In this document: positions 11,201 to 16,707 of the stretch, piece by piece | Layout of the letters: each line of letters opens with the position of its first letter | Numbering within the stretch: the first letter of the stretch is position 1 | Assembly: GCA_017745195.1 (NCBI GenBank) | Contig: JAGHZW010000022.1 | Span: 21,358-64,798, forward strand | DNA from: Pseudoxanthomonas sp. | GTDB taxonomy: Bacteria > Pseudomonadota > Gammaproteobacteria > Xanthomonadales > Xanthomonadaceae | Direction: 5' to 3' | Length of the DNA stretch: 43,441 bases | Position numbers and translations under genes: made by a program | The notes under the pieces: generated by a model | What the model was told of the DNA's origin: nothing | The model's database searches: none | Seen by the model: the letters and a program-made list of their open reading frames with translations, nothing else

Positions 11201-11682
11201 AGACCGATGGCTTCGGCATCGCCGCCTCGATCGAAGCGGGCAAGTCGTTCGCGCTGGGCGGCGGCTACAGCCTGCAGCCGCAGGGGCAGGTGGTCTACCA
11301 GACCATCGATTTCGACGACACCGCCGATCCTGCGGCGGAAGTGCGTTACGACGATGTCGATTCGCTGGCCGCGCGGCTGGGCCTGCGCCTGGTGCGCGAC
11401 AGCCGCAGCAGCGGCGCCGGCGGCGTGCGCCCGGTCACCTGGTGGCTGCGCGCCAACGTGTGGCACGAGTTCATCGCCGAACCGACCACGTCGTTCTCAT
11501 CGGAAGACGGCTTCGTGCCGTTCCGCTCGAACCTGAAAGGTACATGGGCCGAACTCGGCGCGGGGGTCAGCGCCGAAGTGGCCCGCGGCGCGAACTTCTT
11601 CGCCAGCGGCGGCTACGGCAGCGCGTTCGGCGACGGATTGACGTCCTGGAATGCGAGGGTCGGCCTGCGGATCGACTGGTAG
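2239..11682 (+). CDS. Giant repeat-rich autotransporter adhesin (type Va secretion)
   Basis: This 3147-residue protein should export its own passenger to the cell surface. The N-terminus is an extended signal peptide of about 56 residues: a basic first part, a hydrophobic LAGLLLVVPG core and an ASA cleavage site. Two cysteines follow (C58, C65 region). The passenger (about 57-2800) is made of strand-loop-strand autotransporter repeats of the form LTKTGAGTLVLTGANTYSGG, predicted to form a beta-helix. A proline-rich linker with YRPEVPTY (near 2815-2822) precedes a 12-strand-type beta-barrel (about 2833-3147) ending in a terminal W. No protease or esterase motif is visible in the passenger, so adhesion or autoaggregation is the inferred role. 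The start is supported by GGAGAG. Internal repeats are listed separately. The Csu-type fimbrial operon follows 257 nt downstream. Confidence 0.93.
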   Translation: MVTKHPARRTPGTRRKSDRSIPHSPLAIAVAGFVQSHRYVRVLAGLLLVVPGIASAACVTNGNTITCNTSPPNPYTQRLGNGPNANSGVTVTVEPNAQVAVGNSTAISLGNNAVIDIGAGGVVSNNASNADGLWRGGPNTIEFGSNGRLTVAAGASVLANGTKNNGEPVNVFGSNNVVTNYGTISSRSGAAIWFEDQQGSGGNTVDNYGIIRTQLGANANVIGNNKNGPVTFINRTGARVEGSLSFAGGDDNLTLEAGSVITGSFNGGGGTNSLTLGGAGDDSLPGDIRNFQTLTKEGIGRWTLTGAIGANGGGAPLQVSVNQGTLALTGNNANFNGSVTVNPAGTLEARAQSLPPSVLDNGLVRFVQDTAGTYAGLISGSGAVEKVLGGDLTLSGANTYSGGTSILAGTVFISTDANIGAASGALLLDGGVLGTLADLTTSRATTVGAGGGGVDTAGGTTLTHTGTIAGPGLLTKTGAGTAVFTGSNSYSGGTMVSEGVLQVSTDANLGAAAGMLVLDGGTLRTTADMATARVTRVTSSNGTLETAAGTTLGYTGTITGDGTLIKTGDGILALSTANVQAGGTAINGGVVQVSADDQLGAASAAVSFDGGTLRAANGMTIARSGTLNAGGGTIEIGGDPLADADRLVFSGLIGGAGGLTKTGSGALVLTGNNSYAGATTVSGGYLFIDGDQSAATGPVNVSGAGTRLSGNGIIGGDVNLSGGASYGPASVPNTPAQLTINGNFNIGSDAVLLYNIMDTTVGGALNDLTVVNGNLTLDGRIDVIDQGQTLGPGVYRIINYAGSLTDNGLDIGSYATIGDVPVRPLTGFSVQTAIPNQVNLINTTGLSLTYWDGSDVANENSNSIEGGNGTWRAGAGGTSDWTDPSGAVNAPWSDSQFAIFVGAPGTVATSSVDGPINASGMQFGVGGYVLQGDPISLVGSTTTPTESIIRVGDGTFAGSAMTATIDSVLAGTTTLRKTDAGTLVLGGINTYSGGTAIDGGVLQVAADANLGAAGSAVSLDGGTLRTTADIGTTRAMLLEDGGGTFDTASGTTLELASALSGVGVLRHRGAGTLTLLADSTHSGGTINFEGTLQLGNGGTTGAITGPLINQGALVVDRSNVLTLDGLILGGGSLEQAGTGTTVLTADDLYTGGTTISAGTLQLGNGGTTGSVLGGIVDNGTLVFNRSNEMTLAGIISGTGNVVQQGAGNTILTGNNSYAGTTDVLDGILFVDGDQSAATGLTSVAGFARLSGNGIVGGDVQVADEGRLAPASIPLTPATLTINGNLGLSGGSVLFYNMIDTTVGGAFNDLTVVGGNLTLDGRIDILDQGQDLGPGVYRVISYGGTLTNNGLDVGSFVSADETPTGRPLPAFTVQTVIPGQVNLVNATGVALTYWDGTNAPNVQDNLIEGGNGTWVAGPASSSDWTNIDGSLNAEWADSQFAIFIGAGGTVTSSNASGAVRAGGMQFGVDGYQLQGDVIELTGTAATPGDSTLRVGDGTTAGLGMRATISAPLSGASLLRKTDSGTLVLAGANTYTGGTVIEGGTLEVTSDANLGDTAGRLLLDGGTLRVAADATIARPVALGVLGGGIETADSTGTATTVELAGAIGGIADFGFTKSGAGTLVMTANNTYRGFTTISGGTLQLGNGGTTGGVLGFITDNAALVVNRSNAFTIFGVVSGTGTLEQAGTGTTILTGENTYTGGTTISAGTLQIGNGGTSGSVVGDIVDDGVLAINRSDTVRLPGVISGSGQLLQAGIGTTVLLADNTYTGGTTIAAGTLQLGDGGTTGSIVGDVANEGVIAFDRSDTVTYAGVISGGGALQQVGTGTTILTGANTMTGGATVAAGTLQVGDGGTTGQIFGNILDNGTVVLDRSDDLTYGSVISGTGNVIKQGAGTLVVTGENTYTGGTTISDGRIEVGDGGTTGSFVGEVVDNAELAINRSDSLLITGVISGTGSFEQMGTGTTILEADQTYTGGTTVSAGTLQVGNGGFTGSVLGDIVDNGILVFNRADTLVLPNLVSGSGELVQAGLGTLIVSGANSYSGGTAIESGVLEIASDAAMGAASGGLRIGGGTLRTTADMATARATVLAQEGGTFETVGGTTLTHTGLIDGAGGLTKTGDGRLIVSGENAYAGTTEVAAGSLWVQGDQTAAIGATTVYDTAQLGGIGTLGGDVTIQSGGTLAPGNSPGTLTVLGNLVLDPGAVLDYEFGEANVAGGALNDLTIVGGDLVLDGTINVALSAGGTFGPGVYRIFNYAGALTDNGLEIGTIPVSGAYVQVSVPNQVNLINTVGLLLNYWDGAAGGRNDGIIDGGDGTWLAAPGNDNWTTDVGTPNAPFSDGAFAIFQGAPGAVTVDDSVGAINVSGMQFAVGGYVLSGDAINLVGAPDSIIRVGDGTAAGTAMTATLNTVLSGDARLVKTDLGTLVLGGANTYSGGTLVDDGVLQIASDANLGAAIGGLALAGATLRTTATMGSARAVELGGGGGTFETLAATTLTLSGNVAGTGNLTKTGDGTLVLGGTNTYAGGTAVNAGTLQVSSDANLGSGALTLDSGTLRSTASFATARAITLAAGGGTFEPQAGTALTVQSAVTGPGALTKTGGGDLVLNAVNLYAGPTTVSAGGLAVGDAASPGASITSPVAVAAGATLGGYGTVNGDVANAGTIAVADAMERFASGGSGQFTIGGLLVNAGLANLGGAGIGNHLMVDTYVGQNGMLALNTFLGGDDSPSDQLVINGGTATGSTSISIANIGGGGSTTPGNGIEVVVAQAGATTAPGAFSLSGRAVAGPYQYELFRGGRDGAEPESWFLRSEATEPPVTPVPPVGTVPPLYRPEVPTYNITPSMALMFGQDLIGTLHERAGEQEQMIGRADEVNGARSNTGWARLMGRDIDWDAAAGGVYNEGPDFTADHYAIQTGVDLLHDASGNGLTVAGVYGAYGWGEGIASNYDDSEAGHSKFDAYSIGGYGTRFSPGGWYVDGVLQATRYETRAGSGYFEDMKTDGFGIAASIEAGKSFALGGGYSLQPQGQVVYQTIDFDDTADPAAEVRYDDVDSLAARLGLRLVRDSRSSGAGGVRPVTWWLRANVWHEFIAEPTTSFSSEDGFVPFRSNLKGTWAELGAGVSAEVARGANFFASGGYGSAFGDGLTSWNARVGLRIDW
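4252..5280 (+). repeat. Autotransporter long module, copy 1
   Basis: This is the first of three copies of a module of about 340 residues. It runs from the NSYAG-TT segment through LTVVNGNLTLDG, GPGVYRIINYAG, QVNLINTTG, YWDG, GGNGTW, FAIFVGAPG, GMQFGVGGY and IIRVGDG to SDANLG-like sequence. Copies 2 and 3 keep the same order of landmarks. Confidence 0.85.
5491..5898 (+). repeat. Two tandem 204-bp autotransporter repeats
   Basis: Copies start at 5491 and 5695, exactly 204 bp (68 codons) apart. Each reads roughly TISAGTLQLGNGGTTGS, then VDNGTLVFNRSN, then GIISGTGNVVQQGAGN. They match the six-copy array at 7135-8358 and abut long-module copy 2. Confidence 0.85.
5878..6900 (+). repeat. Autotransporter long module, copy 2
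   Basis: This is the second copy of the module of about 340 residues. It is closest to copy 1, sharing for example DGDQSAATG, NDLTVV.GNLTLDGRID and DQGQ-LGPGVYR. It is inserted between the 204-bp repeats at 5491-5898 and those at 7135-8358. Confidence 0.85.
7135..8358 (+). repeat. Six tandem 204-bp autotransporter repeats
   Basis: Six copies start at 7135, 7339, 7543, 7747, 7951 and 8155. The period is exactly 204 bp (68 codons), with no insertion or deletion over 1224 bp. Each copy has TT(I/V)(S/A)AGTLQ-G(N/D)GGTTG, a hydrophobic strand, NRSDT/DRSD, GVISGTG and ILTGENTYTGG. The strict phase implies in-frame gain and loss by recombination. Confidence 0.9.
8608..9590 (+). repeat. Autotransporter long module, copy 3
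   Basis: This is the third and most divergent copy of the long module. It keeps GDQTAA, NDLTIVGGDLVLDG, GPGVYRIFNYAG, QVNLINTVG, YWDG, GDGTW, FAIFQGAPG, GMQFAVGGY and IIRVGDG. It lacks the residue stretch between TDNGLEIG and QVNLIN that copies 1 and 2 share. Confidence 0.8.
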
Positions 11683-11698
11683 GAGTGCGGGGTGGGGC

Positions 11699-11725
11699 CC
11701 GGGGCGCGCGATGCGCGCGACCCGG
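11699..11725 (+). terminator. Hairpin after the autotransporter stop
   Basis: Arms 11699-11709 and 11715-11725 form an 11-bp stem with one mismatch and a 5-nt loop, 16 nt past the autotransporter stop codon. No T-run follows, so it would be a GC-rich terminator without a U-tract. The rest of 11726-11939 shows no gene. Confidence 0.4.
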
Positions 11726-11939
11726 CGGTGGGGCGGCGCGGAACGGAGGCGACCACCATGGGCATCGTCGCCGGACGTGGAGCTGCCTGCAGGGTCCGGC
11801 TCTGTCCTGCGTTGGTGCTCGCCAGGACCGGATTGCGATCGGGTGATTCCCGGAGTGGTGGCTGTACCCGTTTTCCGGGCCGGTGCCGGCCCGCAGCCGT
11901 TGTCTTTCCTGCTGATCCAGATAGCCAAGGAGCAAAGCC

Positions 11940-12443
11940 ATGCGATCCCACCTGCTGTTGTGCGTACCGCTGCTGGCGCTCGCGGTCCACGCGTCCGCGC
12001 AGACCACCCAGACCACCAGCGACGATTTCCGCGTGTCCATCGACATCACCAAGGCCTGCGAGATCATCGCGGCCAACGACATCAGCTTCGGCGAGGTGTC
12101 GCCATCGGCCAGCCAGCCCACCGCCACCGGCAACGTGCAGGTGGCCTGCAGCACCGGCACCGACTACACGCTCGGCCTGAACTACGGCCAGAACGAGGAG
12201 TCCAGCGTGCGCCACATGCAGCACACCACCCTGGGCGCCACCGCGCCGCTGATTCCGTACACCCTGTCTTCCAACAGCGGCCATTCGGTGCCGTGGACCA
12301 ATTCGGGGGTGGGCCTGGTGAGCGGCACGGGCACCGGTGTCGACGACGCCATCTCGCACCCGGTCTACGCGCGGGCGACGCTGGCCGGCACCGAGCCGCC
12401 GGGCACGTACGAAGACCTCGTCACCGCCACGCTCACCTTCTGA
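11940..12443 (+). CDS. Csu-type fimbrial major subunit (spore coat U domain)
   Basis: This is a 167-residue exported pilin with one SCPU domain. The signal peptide is about residues 1-20 (LLLCVPLLALAVHASAQ). The domain starts with FRVSIDITKACEIIAANDISFGEV and a cysteine pair typical of the fold (KACEI, VACST), and ends with GTYEDLVTATLTF, the edge strand expected for chaperone docking. The start is backed by AAGGAG eight bases upstream. It is the first gene of a compact operon of pilin, chaperone, usher and tip protein, the order of the Acinetobacter csu locus. This suggests it is the main rod subunit, by analogy to CsuA/B, although only one such gene is present here. Homology to csu genes is inferred from motifs and gene order. 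Confidence 0.88.
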   Translation: MRSHLLLCVPLLALAVHASAQTTQTTSDDFRVSIDITKACEIIAANDISFGEVSPSASQPTATGNVQVACSTGTDYTLGLNYGQNEESSVRHMQHTTLGATAPLIPYTLSSNSGHSVPWTNSGVGLVSGTGTGVDDAISHPVYARATLAGTEPPGTYEDLVTATLTF

Positions 12444-12457
12444 CCGGAGCCCACGAC

Positions 12458-13282
12458 ATGGACGCAACGCATTCCTTCACCCGGCGCGCCCGTTCGCTGT
12501 TGGCGCCGGTACTGCCAGTGCTGGCACTCGCCGCGGCCTTGGCCGGGCTGCCGGACGCCGCGCGCGCTTCGTCGCTGCAGGCCGCGCCGGTCAGCATCAG
12601 CTTCGATCCCACCACGCAGGCGCAGGCCCTGCAGCTCACTAACGCCGGCACCGAGCCGGTGGAGGCACAGGTGCGGGTGCAGCGCTGGAGCCAGCGCAAC
12701 GGCGCCGACCAGCTCGAGCCGGCCACCGACATCGTCGCCACGCCGGCGATCGTCAAGATCGCGCCGGGCCAGCGCCAGGTCGTGCGCCTGGTGCGCAACC
12801 CCGCGGTTCCGCCGGCGCACGAGCAGGCCTATCGCGTGCTGGTCGACGAACTGCCGGACAAGGTCGAACAGGATGGCGACGCCGGCCTGCAGGTGCTGCT
12901 GCGCTATTCGATTCCGGTGTTCGTGGCGACGACGGCCGCGCCGGCGGCGCCGCGACGCAGCGGCGCCACCCCGCCGCCGCTGCCGCAGACCGACCTGTCC
13001 GCGGTGCGCGCGCAGCTGGCCGCCGCGCCCGGCGGCGGCACCGAACTGAGGGTCCGCAATACCGGTCCGACCCACGTGCGCATCAGTCGCCTGGCCCTGC
13101 AATCCGGCAACAGCGCGCCGCAGCCGGTGGTGGCCGGCCTGGTCGGTTACGTGCTGCCCGGCCAGCAGATGGCCTTCCCGGTCGCGTTGCCCGCGGCCAT
13201 TCCCGCAGGCCAGACACTGAAGGCGCGGTTCAATGACGACAGGGAAGCACAGCCGGTACCGCTGGACCGCGTTGGCCCTTAG
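12458..13282 (+). CDS. Csu-type periplasmic fimbrial chaperone
   Basis: This 274-residue chaperone should fold pilins in the periplasm by donor-strand complementation. A signal peptide of about 36 residues ends at ARAS. The first Ig-like domain shows the PapD-family pattern: LQAAPVSISFD at the start, then LQLTNAGTEPVEAQVRV. The IVATPAIVKIAPGQRQVVRLVR block (around residues 88-109) follows, including the I-P-G-Q-Q-region G1 strand. A second domain contains LRVRNTGPTHVRISRLAL. The ATG at 12458, 14 nt after the pilin stop and preceded by CGGAGC, gives a proper signal peptide, whereas upstream starts would run through the pilin gene in another frame. The last 50 bases overlap the usher gene, implying coupled translation. 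Confidence 0.88.
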   Translation: MDATHSFTRRARSLLAPVLPVLALAAALAGLPDAARASSLQAAPVSISFDPTTQAQALQLTNAGTEPVEAQVRVQRWSQRNGADQLEPATDIVATPAIVKIAPGQRQVVRLVRNPAVPPAHEQAYRVLVDELPDKVEQDGDAGLQVLLRYSIPVFVATTAAPAAPRRSGATPPPLPQTDLSAVRAQLAAAPGGGTELRVRNTGPTHVRISRLALQSGNSAPQPVVAGLVGYVLPGQQMAFPVALPAAIPAGQTLKARFNDDREAQPVPLDRVGP

Positions 13283-15710
13283 TCTCGCCTCGGCCTGCGC
13301 CGCCTCGGCGCAGGACGCCGCGCCCCCGGCCACGCCGGCGAGCGGCGACAGTGCCGACGACGTCGCGGGTACGCCCGTCGTCCCGCGTCGCGCGGATGAC
13401 GGACAGGTGTCGCGCGAGCGCATGGGCCTGTTCCTCGACGTGGAGCTCAACCGCGTGCCGCTGCGGCGGCTGGGCTATTTCGTGCTGGTCGGCGAGCGCA
13501 TGTACGCCACGTTGCAGACCCTGCAGGAACTGGGCCTGGCCTGGTCGGACGAGGAGGGCACGATCGGCCCGGACGAGGCGACCGGCGAGGGCGCGATGGT
13601 CGCGCTCGACAGCCTGCCGGGCGTGGACTACCGCTACGACGCGGCCGAGCAGCGCATCCACCTGGACGTGCCGGTGGAGATGATGGCCGCGCCGCCCACC
13701 GCGATCGGCTGGCAGCCGCCGCCGGCACCACGGCTGGATCCGGCCACGCGCGCGCCGGGCCTGTTGTTCAACTACAACATCTGGGTGCAGGGCGACGCAG
13801 ACCGCTATGGCGCCAGCAGCTGGCAGGAACTGCGCCTGTTCGGCGTCGGTCCCGGCATCTGGCGCAACAGCAGCGTGCTGGCCGCGCACAGCGACCGTAA
13901 TGGTCTTGGCGAAAGCGGCCGCGACGCCGTGCGGCTGGACACGTCCTGGCAGCTGGATTTCCCCGAGCCGATGGTCAGCGTGGTGTTCGGCGACACCTAC
14001 GGCCAGGCGCTGGACTGGACCCGTTCGATGCGCTTCGGCGGCGTGCGCGTGTCGCGCAACTTCAGCCTGCAGCCGTACCGGGTGACCGTGCCGCTGGCCT
14101 CGTTCGCCGGCGAGGCGGTGCTGCCTTCGACGGTGGACCTGTTCATCGACGGCCTGCGCCAGGCGCGCCAGGAAGTGCTGCCGGGCCGCTTCCAGGTCGA
14201 TGCCGCGCCGGTGCTCAGCGGCATGGGCAATGCGCAGGTGGTGGTCACCGACATCACCGGGCAAAGCCGTGTGGTGGACTTCTCGATCTACAACGACCGG
14301 CAGATGCTGCAGCGCGGACTGTCGGACTGGTCGATCGAGGCCGGCACGCTGCGCCGCGAATACGGGCAGCGCTCGTTCTCCTACGCCAGCCAGCCGATGG
14401 CCAGCGCCAGCCTGCGTTACGGGCTGAGTGACTTCCTCACCATGGAAGCGCACGGCGAAGGCATGGACGACCTGCGCATGGGCGGCGCCGGGGCGATGCT
14501 GCGGCTCGGCCGCGCCGGCGGCGTGGTCAGCGGGTCGTGGGCGCGCAGCCACCAGGCCTACGCCGACAGCGGCACCCAGTACGGCTGGGGCTACGAATGG
14601 CAGGGGCGTCGCTTCAGCCTCAGCATGGCCACGCTGCGCCGCGACGAGGACTTCCGCGACGTGGCCAGCCTGGACGGCACCGTGCTGCCGCTGCGCAGCG
14701 ACCGTGCGTTCGTCGGCGTCAACCTGGGCGACAGCCAGATCGGCGCCGGTTACGTGCGCCAGGACATGCCGCGGCAGGAACGCAGCCGCTACGCCACGTT
14801 GAGCTGGTCGCAGCGGCTGTTCCTGCGCGGCCAGCTGAGCCTGAGCCTGAGCCGCGACCTGGACGGCGCCACCGGCACCACCGCCTTCCTCTACCTGGGT
14901 GTGGCGCTGGACCACAACCGCCAGGCCTGGGCCAGCGCACAGCACCGCGACAGCGGCGACGGCGTGGTCGTGGGTGCTTCGCAGCCGGTGCCGGTGGATG
15001 CCGGTGGCTGGGGCTGGCGGGCGCAGGCGGGCGCAGGCGACAGCGCCGGTGGCCAGGCCGAGATCAGCCGCGCCACGCGCTTCGGTCAGTGGGATGCCGG
15101 TGCACAGTTCCTGCGCCACCGCGGCAATTCCACCACCACAGGTTACGCGCAGCTCGGTGGCGGTCTGCTGTGGATGAAGGGCGCGCTGTTCCCGATGCGC
15201 AAGGTGTACGACGCCTTCGCCCTGGTCTCCACCGATGGCATCGCCGATGTGCCGGTGATGCTGGAGAACCGCCTGGTCGGCGTCACCGACCAGCGCGGAC
15301 TGCTGCTGGTCACCCCGCTCAATGCGTGGCAGGACAACGACCTGTCGATCGACGCGCTGGTGCTGCCGGCCGACGTCGACGTGGCGATCACCGAGATGAA
15401 GGCGGTGCCGGCCACCGGCAGCGGCATGCTCGCGCGCTTCCCGATGCGCGGGGTGGTCGCGGTGGCAATGTCGCTGCGCGGCGCCGATGGAGAGCTGCTG
15501 CCGCCGGGATCGCCCGCCGAGCTGGTCGCCGCCGACGGCACCGGCACGCGGGTGAGTTCGATCGGCTACGACGGTCGCGCCTACCTGCAGGATCCACCGG
15601 CCGGCGCGCAGTTGCGCGTGGAGCTGGATGAGGGCCAGTGCATCGCGATGTTGCCGGACACGCTGCCGCCGCGCGGCTGGATCGAACTGGGAGAACTGCC
15701 GTGCCGATGA
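13233..15710 (+). CDS. Csu-type fimbrial outer-membrane usher
   Basis: This 825-residue protein should be the outer-membrane pore through which chaperone-bound subunits are assembled. It has a signal peptide of about 26 residues (ALALSLASACAASAQ) and a short periplasmic N-terminal domain (about 60-135). A long FimD/PapC-type barrel follows, with LLFNYNIWVQG near residue 180 and the plug-region landmark VDLFIDGLRQARQEVLPGRF near 303-322. The C-terminal region keeps FALVSTDGIADVPVMLENR and ends with a conserved cysteine pair (EGQC, LPCR). The start lies within the chaperone gene (50-bp overlap), and the stop shares ATGA with the tip gene. The length fits Csu-family ushers. Confidence 0.9.
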   Translation: MTTGKHSRYRWTALALSLASACAASAQDAAPPATPASGDSADDVAGTPVVPRRADDGQVSRERMGLFLDVELNRVPLRRLGYFVLVGERMYATLQTLQELGLAWSDEEGTIGPDEATGEGAMVALDSLPGVDYRYDAAEQRIHLDVPVEMMAAPPTAIGWQPPPAPRLDPATRAPGLLFNYNIWVQGDADRYGASSWQELRLFGVGPGIWRNSSVLAAHSDRNGLGESGRDAVRLDTSWQLDFPEPMVSVVFGDTYGQALDWTRSMRFGGVRVSRNFSLQPYRVTVPLASFAGEAVLPSTVDLFIDGLRQARQEVLPGRFQVDAAPVLSGMGNAQVVVTDITGQSRVVDFSIYNDRQMLQRGLSDWSIEAGTLRREYGQRSFSYASQPMASASLRYGLSDFLTMEAHGEGMDDLRMGGAGAMLRLGRAGGVVSGSWARSHQAYADSGTQYGWGYEWQGRRFSLSMATLRRDEDFRDVASLDGTVLPLRSDRAFVGVNLGDSQIGAGYVRQDMPRQERSRYATLSWSQRLFLRGQLSLSLSRDLDGATGTTAFLYLGVALDHNRQAWASAQHRDSGDGVVVGASQPVPVDAGGWGWRAQAGAGDSAGGQAEISRATRFGQWDAGAQFLRHRGNSTTTGYAQLGGGLLWMKGALFPMRKVYDAFALVSTDGIADVPVMLENRLVGVTDQRGLLLVTPLNAWQDNDLSIDALVLPADVDVAITEMKAVPATGSGMLARFPMRGVVAVAMSLRGADGELLPPGSPAELVAADGTGTRVSSIGYDGRAYLQDPPAGAQLRVELDEGQCIAMLPDTLPPRGWIELGELPCR

Positions 15711-16666
15711 ACGTGCCATGGCGCTGGGGAATGCTGCTCGCACTGGCGGCAATGCTGGCGTGCGCGCCATCCCCGGCGCGCGCGCAGCAGTGCTGGGTGC
15801 AGAACAGTTTCGGCCTGGATTTCGGCACGGTGACACCGGCTGGCGCCCGTGCCGGTGGCGAGATCCTGATCCGCTGCCAGGCGCCGTACAACAGCCACTA
15901 CTATTTCACGATGTGCGTGTTCCTGGGGCCAGGCGCGCAGGGTTCGATCAACCCGCGGCGGATGACCAACTACAACGGCGCGTACCTGGACTACGACATC
16001 TTCGCCGAGCCTGCCCACCAGCAGATGATCGGCGACGTGAGCGGCCCGCAGCCGGTCTACCAGCTGCACGCCGAGGCGCCGGCCAACGATATCGTCGAGA
16101 TCCCGGCCTATGTGTACGGCCAGGTCCACCCCGGGCAGTCGGTGCCCACCTTCGCCCAGTTCAAGGAGGTCGGCATCCAGGGCAAGCTGCTCTACCTGTT
16201 CAGCCCGACGCAGGTGCCACTGACCAGCAACTGCAGCGGCGGAGCCACCAGCTACTTCAGCGAGCAGGAAATCGTGGCCTGGTTCGAGGACGCCTGCACG
16301 CTGAGCGCGACGAACCTGGACTTCGGCGAGACCGACACGCTGGCGCAACCGGTGCAGGACACCTCCAGCATCCGCGTGGAATGCCCCAGCGGCGCGGACT
16401 GGAGCCTGGGCCTGGGCACCGGCATGAACTACGCAGGGGGAATGCGGCGCATGGCTGGCAACGACGGCCAGATCGGCTACGAGCTCTACCGCGACCCGGC
16501 CCGCAGCCAGGCCTGGGGCGACACCGGTGTCGACGATCGCCTGTCCGGAAGCACCGACGCCTATGGCAATCCCGTCACCGTCACCGTCTACGGCCGCGTC
16601 CCCGCCCAGGCCGACATGCCACCTGGCCACTACTACGACATCGTGGTGGCGACGCTGTACTACTGA
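15707..16666 (+). CDS. Csu-type fimbrial tip protein with two SCPU domains
   Basis: This 319-residue exported protein follows the usher with an ATGA stop/start overlap. The signal peptide (about 1-27) ends at ARAQ. Two spore-coat-U domains are visible: one from QCWVQNSFGLDFGTVTPAG to about residue 180, and a second from EDACTLSATNLDFGETDTL to the end (GHYYDIVVATLYY). A two-domain subunit at the end of a csu-like operon matches the tip adhesin CsuE, whose distal domain has no partner strand to donate and binds surfaces. The upstream in-frame ATG at 15638 would place extra residues before the signal peptide and was not used. GGGAGA precedes the chosen start. Confidence 0.85.
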   Translation: MNVPWRWGMLLALAAMLACAPSPARAQQCWVQNSFGLDFGTVTPAGARAGGEILIRCQAPYNSHYYFTMCVFLGPGAQGSINPRRMTNYNGAYLDYDIFAEPAHQQMIGDVSGPQPVYQLHAEAPANDIVEIPAYVYGQVHPGQSVPTFAQFKEVGIQGKLLYLFSPTQVPLTSNCSGGATSYFSEQEIVAWFEDACTLSATNLDFGETDTLAQPVQDTSSIRVECPSGADWSLGLGTGMNYAGGMRRMAGNDGQIGYELYRDPARSQAWGDTGVDDRLSGSTDAYGNPVTVTVYGRVPAQADMPPGHYYDIVVATLYY

Positions 16667-16684
16667 AAGCAGCGCCGCCGAGGT

Positions 16685-16707
16685 CCGCTGCGCTAGTCGC
16701 GCAGCGG
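16685..16707. terminator. Hairpin between convergent fimbrial and phosphodiesterase genes
   Basis: CCGCTGCG (16685-16692) pairs with CGCAGCGG (16700-16707) around a 7-nt loop that contains the stop codon of the minus-strand gene. It lies in the 26-bp gap between two converging genes and has no T-run. A bidirectional terminator role is inferred. Confidence 0.4.

Noticed and set aside
4891-11466. Open reading frame of about 2190 codons on the minus strand, opposite the autotransporter
   Set aside because: It mirrors the repetitive, GC-rich plus-strand gene. Its translation is low-complexity Ala/Gly/Asp/Arg/Val with no motif, and it has no ribosome site. The plus frame has a signal peptide, linker and barrel.
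11651-12457. Long N-terminal extension of the fimbrial chaperone
   Set aside because: It would run through the pilin gene in the wrong frame. The ATG at 12458 gives a proper signal peptide.
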